NCBI RefSeq assembly: GCF_017639205.1
Contig: NZ_CP071139.1
Location: forward strand, 3,912,001-3,976,000
DNA: 64,000 bases
Direction: 5' to 3'
From: Streptomyces nojiriensis
GTDB taxonomy: Bacteria; Actinomycetota; Actinomycetes; Streptomycetales; Streptomycetaceae
The notes below the pieces were generated by a model. It was not told the origin of the DNA. It did not search any database and was given only the letters and a program-made list of their open reading frames with translations. A program made the position numbers and the translations under genes. Below are positions 58,278-64,000 of the stretch, in pieces. Position 1 is the stretch's first letter; each line of letters begins with the position of its first letter.

Positions 58278-59723
58278 GTGAGCGCCAACCGCCCGGCAGC
58301 CGTCGTCGTACTCGCAGCGGGTGAAGGCACCCGCATGAAGTCGGCGACTCCCAAGGTTCTCCACGAGATCTGCGGGCGCTCGCTCGTCGGTCACGTCGTC
58401 GCCGCCTCCCGCGAGCTGGACCCCGAGCACCTCGTCGTGGTCGTCGGGCACGCCCGGGAGCAGGTCACCGCGCACCTGGCCGGCATCGACGCCGACGTCC
58501 GCACCGCCGTCCAGTACGAGCAGAACGGCACCGGGCACGCCGTCCGCATGGCCCTCGAAGAGCTCGGCGGCGGCATCACCGGCACCGTGATCGTCGTCTG
58601 CGGCGACACCCCGCTGCTGACCGGGGAGACCCTGGCCGCGCTCGCACGGACGCACGAGGCCGACGGCAACGCCGTCACCGTGCTGACCGCCGAGGTCCCG
58701 GACTCCACCGGCTACGGGCGCATCGTCCGCGACGCGGGCGGCGCCGTGACGGCCATCGTCGAGCACAAGGACGCCTCCGACGCCCAGCGCGCGATCCGCG
58801 AGATCAACTCGGGCGTCTTCGCCTTCGACGGCGCCCTGCTCGCCGACGCCCTCGGCAAGGTCCGCACCGACAACAGCCAGGGCGAGGAGTACCTCACCGA
58901 CGTCCTCGGCATCCTGCGCGAGGCCGGGCACCGCGTCGGCGCGGCCGTCGGCAGCGACCACCGGCAGATCCTCGGGATCAACAACCGCGTCCAGCTCGCC
59001 GAGGCCCGCGCGCTGCTGAACGCGCGTCTGCTGGAGCAGGCCATGCTCGCGGGCGTGACGGTCGTCGACCCGGCCGGCACCTTCATCGACGTGACCGTCA
59101 CCTTCGGGCAGGACGCGATCGTGCACCCCGGCACCCAGCTGCTGGGCACCACGCACATCGCCGAGGGCGCCGAGGTCGGTCCCAACACCCGGCTCAAGGA
59201 CACCCACGTGGGCGCGGGCGCCCGGGTGGACAACACGGTCGCCGAGAGCGCGGTCGTGGGCCCGCAGGCGAGCGTCGGCCCCTTCGCGTACCTGCGCCCC
59301 GGCACGAACCTCGGCGCCAAGGCCAAGGCCGGTACGTACGTCGAGATGAAGAACGCGACGATCGGCGAGGGCACCAAGGTCCCCCATCTGTCGTACGTGG
59401 GCGACGCGACGATCGGCGAGTACACCAACATCGGTGCCGCGAGCGTCTTCGTGAACTACGACGGTGAGCACAAGCACCACACCACCGTCGGCTCACACTG
59501 CAAGACGGGCTCGGACAACATGTTTGTGGCTCCCGTCACCATCGGGGACGGCGCCTACACGGCCGCCGGGTCCGTGATCACCAAGGACGTGCCGCCCGGC
59601 GCCCTCGCCGTGGCCCGTGGCCAGCAGCGGAATATCGAGGGCTGGGTGGCCCGCAAGCGTCCGGGCAGTGCGGCTGCCGCGGCGGCGCAGTCGGCGGCCC
59701 CGGAGGACGCCGAGCGCCCCTGA
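58278..59723 (+). CDS. glmU: bifunctional UDP-GlcNAc pyrophosphorylase / GlcN-1-P acetyltransferase
   Basis: A 481-residue enzyme making UDP-N-acetylglucosamine for peptidoglycan. The N-terminal uridyltransferase domain has VVVLAAGEGTRMKS (about 8-21) and NGTGHAVRMAL. The C-terminal left-handed beta-helix acetyltransferase (from about 255) shows hexapeptide repeats, RPGTNLGAKAKAGTYVEMKN and YVGDATIGEYTNIGAASVFVNYDG. An Ala/Ser-rich tail (about 455-481) is typical of actinobacteria. GTG at 58278 has GAAGGG eight bases upstream. First of the glmU-prs-rplY-pth series. Confidence 0.96.
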   Translation: MSANRPAAVVVLAAGEGTRMKSATPKVLHEICGRSLVGHVVAASRELDPEHLVVVVGHAREQVTAHLAGIDADVRTAVQYEQNGTGHAVRMALEELGGGITGTVIVVCGDTPLLTGETLAALARTHEADGNAVTVLTAEVPDSTGYGRIVRDAGGAVTAIVEHKDASDAQRAIREINSGVFAFDGALLADALGKVRTDNSQGEEYLTDVLGILREAGHRVGAAVGSDHRQILGINNRVQLAEARALLNARLLEQAMLAGVTVVDPAGTFIDVTVTFGQDAIVHPGTQLLGTTHIAEGAEVGPNTRLKDTHVGAGARVDNTVAESAVVGPQASVGPFAYLRPGTNLGAKAKAGTYVEMKNATIGEGTKVPHLSYVGDATIGEYTNIGAASVFVNYDGEHKHHTTVGSHCKTGSDNMFVAPVTIGDGAYTAAGSVITKDVPPGALAVARGQQRNIEGWVARKRPGSAAAAAAQSAAPEDAERP

Positions 59724-59742
59724 GGTGAACTGACCGGAAACA

Positions 59743-59764
59743 GGTACGCCCGGGACGGCGTACC
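59743..59764 (+). promoter_or_regulatory. hairpin in the glmU-prs gap
   Basis: GGTACGCC (59743-59750) pairs with GGCGTACC (59757-59764) across a 6-nt loop, 20 nt after the glmU stop. It could be a weak terminator or part of the prs promoter/leader, which must lie within this 133-nt gap. Confidence 0.4.
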
Positions 59765-59856
59765 GTGATAGGTGCACGCAATTCGGCTGGCTCACCGTGT
59801 GCGGGACGGACGCACATGGGGGCGAGCAGCTTCAACACGTCTGAGGAGACTGTGCT

Positions 59857-60834
59857 GTGACCGGGATCAAGACGACCGGCGAGAAGAAGCTGATGCTCTT
59901 CTCCGGCCGCGCCCACCCCGAGCTGGCCGAGGAGGTTGCGCACCAGCTGGGCGTCGCCCTCGTGCCGACCAAGGCTTTCGACTTCGCGAACGGCGAGATC
60001 TACGTCCGCTTCCAGGAGTCGGCACGCGGCGCGGACTGCTTCCTGATCCAGAGCCACACGGCTCCGATCAATAAGTGGATCATGGAGCAGCTGATCATGA
60101 TCGACGCGCTGAAGCGCGCGTCGGCACGCTCCATCACCGTGATCGTCCCGTCCTACGGGTACGCCCGCCAGGACAAGAAGCACAAGGGCCGCGAGCCGAT
60201 CTCGGCCCGCCTGGTCGCCGATCTGCTGAAGACCGCGGGTGCGGACCGCATCCTCACGGTCGACCTGCACACGGACCAGATCCAGGGCTTCTTCGACGGC
60301 CCGGTGGACCACCTCTCGGCCCTGAACGTCCTCGCGGACTACGTCGGCGCCAAGGTGGACCGTACGAAGCTCACGATCGTGTCCCCGGACGCCGGCCGTG
60401 TGCGCGTGGCCGACCGCTGGTGCGACCGTCTGGACGCGCCGCTGGCGATCGTGCACAAGCGCCGCGACAAGGACGTCGCCAACCAGGTGACCGTCCACGA
60501 GGTCGTCGGTGAGGTCAAGGGCCGCGTCTGCGTCCTGGTCGACGACATGATCGACACCGGTGGCACCATCTGCGCCGCGGCCGACGCGCTGTTCGCGCAC
60601 GGCGCCGAGGACGTCATCGTGACGGCCACGCACGGCATCCTGTCGGGCCCGGCGGCCGACCGCCTGAAGAACTCCAAGGTCAGCGAGTTCGTCTTCACGA
60701 ACACCCTGCCGGACCCCTCCGACCTTGAGCTCGACAAGATCACGGTGCTGTCGATCGCCCCGATGATCGCGCGCGCCGTGCGCGAGGTCTTCGAGGACGG
60801 TTCGGTCACCAGCCTCTTCGAGGAGCAGCAGTAA
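59857..60834 (+). CDS. prs: ribose-phosphate pyrophosphokinase
   Basis: A 325-residue PRPP synthase converting ribose-5-phosphate and ATP to PRPP for nucleotide, His and Trp synthesis. Signatures: FANGEIYVRFQES near the start, the flexible loop YGYARQDKKHKGREPIS, VDLHTDQIQGFFDGPVDHL, and the PRPP-binding loop VLVDDMIDTGGTI. The start is GTG at 59857 after TGAGGAG. Length is normal for class I enzymes. Confidence 0.96.
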   Translation: MTGIKTTGEKKLMLFSGRAHPELAEEVAHQLGVALVPTKAFDFANGEIYVRFQESARGADCFLIQSHTAPINKWIMEQLIMIDALKRASARSITVIVPSYGYARQDKKHKGREPISARLVADLLKTAGADRILTVDLHTDQIQGFFDGPVDHLSALNVLADYVGAKVDRTKLTIVSPDAGRVRVADRWCDRLDAPLAIVHKRRDKDVANQVTVHEVVGEVKGRVCVLVDDMIDTGGTICAAADALFAHGAEDVIVTATHGILSGPAADRLKNSKVSEFVFTNTLPDPSDLELDKITVLSIAPMIARAVREVFEDGSVTSLFEEQQ

Positions 60835-60907
60835 CCGCTGCGCGGTAGATCCTTTTGGTGCGGCCTTCCCCGCCGGGTACACTCCATGAGTTGCTCGGCG
60901 AGGGAGG

Positions 60908-60928
60908 CCGTACCTGTTTCCGGTACGG
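60908..60928 (+). promoter_or_regulatory. leader hairpin upstream of rplY
   Basis: CCGTACC (60908-60914) pairs with GGTACGG (60922-60928). A second, shorter GGCCG/CGGCC pairing follows near 60962-60971. The 180-nt prs-rplY gap is long for a co-transcribed pair, so it probably holds an rplY promoter and a structured leader; no known ribosomal-leader motif is recognised. Confidence 0.35.
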
Positions 60929-61014
60929 ATGCTCCGTTATCGACGCGCTCTTCGTAGCAGGCCGTTTCGGCCGGGTGACTTCCGTCCATTTCCGTCACCC
61001 CACGAGGAGTGAGC

Positions 61015-61599
61015 ATGTCCGAGGTCAAGCTTTCCGCCAAGATCCGTGACACCTTCGGCAAGGGCTCTGCCCGCCAGGCCCGTCGCGACGCCCTGACCCC
61101 CGGCGTCATCTACGGTCACGGCACCGACCCGAAGCACGTCAACGTCGACGCCCACGCCCTTCAGCTGGCGCTGCGCACCCCGAACGTCCTGCTCTCCCTG
61201 GACCTCGGCGACGCCGGTACCGAGCTGGTCATCCCGAAGGCCGTGCAGAAGCACCCGCTGAAGCGCTCGATCTCCCACGTCGACTTCCTGATCGTCAAGA
61301 AGGGCGAGAAGGTCACCGTCGACGTCGCGATCGTCACCGAGGGCGAGCTGGCCGCCGGCGGCAACATGCTGGAGACCCTCCAGAACACCATCTCCGTCGA
61401 GGCCGAGGCCACGCACATCCCGACCGAGGTCACCGTCTCCATCGCGGGCCTCGAGGCCGGTGCCACCATCCACGCCTCGGACCTGGTCCTCCCGGCGGGC
61501 ACCACCCTGGCCGTCGACGGCGACATCGCCGTCCTGCAGGTCGTCGCCCCGCAGGCCGAGGAGCCGGCCGCCGAGGCCGCCGAGGGCGAAGAGGCCTGA
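61015..61599 (+). CDS. rplY: 50S ribosomal protein L25, Ctc form
   Basis: A 194-residue 5S-rRNA-binding ribosomal protein of the long CTC/TL5 type. The N-terminal L25 domain covers 1-~90 (KLSAKIRDTFGKGSARQARRD, HPLKRSISHVDFL). A C-terminal beta domain (about 95-180) and an acidic Glu/Ala tail follow. ATG at 61015 is used; GAGGAG is six bases upstream, overlapping a GTG at 61009 that is too close to serve. Confidence 0.95.
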   Translation: MSEVKLSAKIRDTFGKGSARQARRDALTPGVIYGHGTDPKHVNVDAHALQLALRTPNVLLSLDLGDAGTELVIPKAVQKHPLKRSISHVDFLIVKKGEKVTVDVAIVTEGELAAGGNMLETLQNTISVEAEATHIPTEVTVSIAGLEAGATIHASDLVLPAGTTLAVDGDIAVLQVVAPQAEEPAAEAAEGEEA

Positions 61600-61631
61600 G
61601 CCTCGCCCCACCCCCTCAGCAGTTGCTGACC

Positions 61632-61668
61632 GACCGCCGTCCGGCTCCACTGGAGCGGGACGGCGGTC
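61632..61668 (+). terminator. hairpin between rplY and pth
   Basis: GACCGCCGTCC (61632-61642) pairs with 61658-61668, and inner GCTCC/GGAGC extends the stem around a single G-G mismatch. The following CTTCGTT is T-rich. It would reduce read-through into pth. Confidence 0.7.
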
Positions 61669-61698
61669 GTCTTCGTTAGAGGAACCGAGGAGCTTTTG

Positions 61699-62289
61699 AT
61701 GTCGGACGACGCGGCGCCCTGGCTGATCGTGGGCCTGGGGAACCCGGGACCGGAGTACGCGGGCAACCGCCACAACATCGGGTTCATGGTGGCCGACCTG
61801 CTGGCGGAGCGGATCGGCGGGAAGTTCAAGGCGCACAAGGCCCGGGCCCAGGTGGTCGAGGGCCGTATGGGTCCGCCGGGGCCGGCCAACCGGCGGGTGG
61901 TGCTGGCCAAGCCGATGACGTACATGAACCTGTCCGGCGGCCCGGTGACGGCGCTGCGGGACTTCTACAAGGTGCCGCTGGAGCGGATCGTCGCGGTCCA
62001 CGACGAGCTGGACATCGACTACCCGACGCTGCGGCTGAAGCTGGGCGGCGGGGACAACGGGCACAACGGCCTGAAGTCGATGACCAAGTCCATGGGCCCC
62101 GACTACCACCGGGTGCGGTGCGGCATCGGGCGGCCGCCGGGCCGGATGCAGGTCGCGGACTTCGTGCTGAAGGACTTCTCCTCCACGGAGCGCAAGGAGC
62201 TGGACTGGTTCGTGGACCGGGCCGCGGACTCGGTGGAGTGCCTGATCCAGGAGGGCCTGGAGCGCGCCCAGTCGGCGTACAACTCCTGA
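61699..62289 (+). CDS. pth: peptidyl-tRNA hydrolase
   Basis: A 196-residue enzyme that releases peptides from prematurely dropped peptidyl-tRNA. Catalytic His is in NPGPEYAGNRHNIGF, with the active-site Asn of GLGNPGP, Asn of MTYMNLSGG and Asp of AVHDELDI. It is full length. ATG at 61699 has GAGGAG six bases upstream; the TTG before it was rejected. Confidence 0.96.
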   Translation: MSDDAAPWLIVGLGNPGPEYAGNRHNIGFMVADLLAERIGGKFKAHKARAQVVEGRMGPPGPANRRVVLAKPMTYMNLSGGPVTALRDFYKVPLERIVAVHDELDIDYPTLRLKLGGGDNGHNGLKSMTKSMGPDYHRVRCGIGRPPGRMQVADFVLKDFSSTERKELDWFVDRAADSVECLIQEGLERAQSAYNS

Positions 62290-62341
62290 CGGACACGAGG
62301 AAGCCCCCGCACCGGCCGGTGCGGGGGCTTCCTCGTGTCCG
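62290..62341. terminator. 24-bp perfect-stem terminator
   Basis: 62290-62313 is fully complementary to 62318-62341 around a GGCC centre. It begins at the first base after the pth stop and serves the converging ppc gene too. Confidence 0.9.
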
Positions 62342-62365
62342 GGGCGCCGGGGCCCCGCGGGTGGC

Positions 62366-64000
62366 TCAGCCGGTGTTGCGCAGGCCCGCGGCGACGCCGT
62401 TGACCGTGAGCAGCAGGGCGCGGGCGAGCAGCGGGTCGGCTTCCTCGCCGCGGGCGGCGGCCGCGCGCTGGCGGGCCAGCAGGGAGACCTGGAGGTAGGA
62501 GATGGGGTCCAGGTAGGCGTCGCGTACGGCGAAGGTCTGCTGGAGCACCGGGTTCGAGCCGAGGAGCTCTTCGGCGCCGGTGATGCGCAGGACCTCGCGG
62601 ACGGTGAGTTCGTGCTCGGCCTCGATGCGGGCGAAGACGTGCTTGAGGTGGTCGGGCACGAGGGTGTCGACGTAGTGGCGGGCGATCCGCAGGTCGGTCT
62701 TGGCCAGCGTCATCTCGACGTTGGACAGGAAGTTGCGGAAGAAGTGCCAGCGTCCGCCCATCTCGGCGAGGACGTCCTCCTGGCCGGCCTCGCGCAGGGC
62801 CTTGAGGCCGGAGCCGACCCCGTACCAGCCGGGGACGATCTGGCGGGACTGGGTCCAGCCGAAGACCCACGGGATGGCGCGCAGGCCGTCGAGGCCGGCC
62901 CCGGAGTCGGGGCGGCGGGAGGGCCGGGAGCCGAGGTGGAGGTCGGCGAGCTGGTCGACGGGGGTCGCGGCGAAGAAGTACGCGGGCAGGTCGGGGTCCT
63001 CGACGAGCTCGCGGTACGCGGCGTGCGCGGCGTCGGAGACGACGTCCATGGCCGCGTCCCAGCGGTTGAGGGCCTCGTCGGACTGGCGGGGCGCGGTGTG
63101 CAGGGCGGAGGCCTGCAGGGTGGCCGCGACGGTCAGTTCGAGGTTTTCGCGGGCCAGCGAGGGGACCAGGTACTTGTCGGAGATGACCTCGCCCTGCTCG
63201 GTGACCTTGATCTCGCCTTCGAGGGTGCCCCAGGGCTGGGCGAGGATCGCGTCGTGGGAGGGGCCGCCGCCGCGGCCGACGGTGCCGCCGCGGCCGTGGA
63301 AGAGTCGCAGGCGCACGCCGTAGCGGTGGGCCACGTCGCGCAGCCGGCGCTGGGCGCGGTGGATCTCCCACTGGGAGGTGGTGATGCCGCCGAACTTGGA
63401 GGAGTCGGAGTAGCCGAGCATGACCTCCTGGACGTCGCCGCGCAGGGAGACCAGGCGCCGGTAGGAGGGGTCGGCGAGCATCTCGTCGAGGATGACGTCG
63501 GCGGCGCGCAGCTCGTCGGTGGTCTCCAGGAGCGGGACGATGCCGATCTTGGCCCAGCCGGTGTGGAGGTCGATGAGGCCGGCCTCGCGGGCGAGGACGG
63601 CGGCGGCGAAGACGTCGTCGGCGCCCTGGCACATCGAGATGATGTAGGACTCGATGACCTCGGGGCCGAACTTCTCGAAGGCGTCCTTGACGGCGCCGAA
63701 GACGCCGAGGGTCTTGGCTCCGGCGGCGTCGAGCGGGGCCGGGGTGGGGGCCAGCGGGCGGCGGGAGCGCAGTTCCTTGGCGAGGAGCTTCTGGCGGTAC
63801 TCGCGCGGCATGTCGGCGTAGCGCCAGGACTCCTCGCCGAGGCGGTCGAAGAGCTGGCCGAGCGCGTGGTGGTGGGCGTCGGCGTGCTCGCGCACGTCCA
63901 TGGTGGCGAGCTGGAGCCCGAAGGCGGCCAGGGTGCGGATGGTGCGGTCCATGCGGCCGTCGGCGAAGAGCGCGCCGCGGTGTTCGCGCAGTGAGGTCTG
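62366..64000 (-). CDS. ppc: phosphoenolpyruvate carboxylase, C-terminal part
   Basis: The last 545 residues of PEPC, which carboxylates phosphoenolpyruvate to oxaloacetate (anaplerosis). Motifs: VMLGYSDSSKFGGITTSQW, the mobile catalytic loop FHGRGGTVGRGGGPSHDAI, and the extreme C-terminal GLRNTG whose final residues reach the allosteric site. The start lies beyond base 64000. It converges on pth across a strong terminator and supplies oxaloacetate from the product of eno. Confidence 0.96.
   Translation of the reverse strand, partial: QTSLREHRGALFADGRMDRTIRTLAAFGLQLATMDVREHADAHHHALGQLFDRLGEESWRYADMPREYRQKLLAKELRSRRPLAPTPAPLDAAGAKTLGVFGAVKDAFEKFGPEVIESYIISMCQGADDVFAAAVLAREAGLIDLHTGWAKIGIVPLLETTDELRAADVILDEMLADPSYRRLVSLRGDVQEVMLGYSDSSKFGGITTSQWEIHRAQRRLRDVAHRYGVRLRLFHGRGGTVGRGGGPSHDAILAQPWGTLEGEIKVTEQGEVISDKYLVPSLARENLELTVAATLQASALHTAPRQSDEALNRWDAAMDVVSDAAHAAYRELVEDPDLPAYFFAATPVDQLADLHLGSRPSRRPDSGAGLDGLRAIPWVFGWTQSRQIVPGWYGVGSGLKALREAGQEDVLAEMGGRWHFFRNFLSNVEMTLAKTDLRIARHYVDTLVPDHLKHVFARIEAEHELTVREVLRITGAEELLGSNPVLQQTFAVRDAYLDPISYLQVSLLARQRAAAARGEEADPLLARALLLTVNGVAAGLRNTG

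Noticed and set aside
59730..59770. ECF-sigma-like boxes (GGAAAC and CGTA) upstream of prs
   Set aside because: Spacing is plausible but both boxes are short and overlap a hairpin; too weak to call.

Overview
The window is a very GC-rich, gene-dense stretch of actinobacterial chromosome. Gene content and order point to Streptomyces. The region has a bldA-type tRNA-Leu(UAA), two resuscitation-promoting-factor genes (the first behind a c-di-AMP riboswitch), an eno-divIC-DUF501-ppx block, mfd, and a glmU-prs-rplY-pth-ppc end. This resembles the core region that carries bldA in model streptomycetes. No phage, integrase, plasmid or CRISPR gene was seen.

Layout. 1-7.6 kb: end of an unknown gene, a convergent RpiR-type regulator, a small membrane protein, cystathionine beta-synthase divergent from an SGNH hydrolase, a thiolase and three small unknown proteins. 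7.7-10.1 kb: a Bax-inhibitor-like membrane protein, a TetX-like flavin monooxygenase with a rare TTA codon, and immediately after it, convergent, bldA, the tRNA needed to read that codon. 10.5-13.9 kb: an ABC exporter pair (ATPase and FtsX-like permease), a paralogue of the inverted pair at 41-44.4 kb. 14-20.7 kb: cyclopropane-fatty-acid-synthase-like methyltransferase, type II NADH dehydrogenase with Rex-like operators, then ppx, DUF501, divIC and eno on the minus strand. 21-23.3 kb: two secreted Rpf/LysM muralytic proteins. 23.3-27.7 kb: cytochrome P450 divergent from a globin-reductase, mazG and a SurA-like lipoprotein. 28-35.6 kb: YfhO-type membrane protein, a cytosolic Ser/Thr kinase with TPR-like tail, an HTH-methylase-like fusion with an altered catalytic motif, and a lipoprotein. 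35.7-50 kb: mfd, a DUF2079 membrane protein, the second ABC pair, a DHA2-family exporter, a second TTA-containing gene, and a CGNR regulator divergent from an alpha/beta hydrolase, followed by another hydrolase.

50-56.7 kb is the most unusual part. A DivIVA-like coiled-coil gene is followed by four genes assembled from polymorphic-toxin and immunity domains: a WHH-nuclease/SUKH fusion, an Imm35-like/collagen-like-linker/deaminase/SUKH-4 mosaic, a YwqJ-type deaminase and a SUKH-3 protein. None shows a secretion signal. Two large fold-back DNA elements (161 nt and about 230 nt) lie at the two edges of this block. 56.7-64 kb returns to housekeeping genes: an orphan histidine kinase, tRNA-Gln(UUG), glmU, prs, rplY, pth and the C-terminal part of ppc.

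How the parts work together. Central carbon and cell-wall precursor supply (eno, ppc, glmU, prs), envelope remodelling (rpf genes, divIC) and respiration (ndh) are housekeeping functions. Visible regulation includes a c-di-AMP riboswitch, Rex-like redox operators, bldA/TTA translational control, many long perfect-stem terminators between converging genes, and tight GTGA/ATGA overlaps inside operons.
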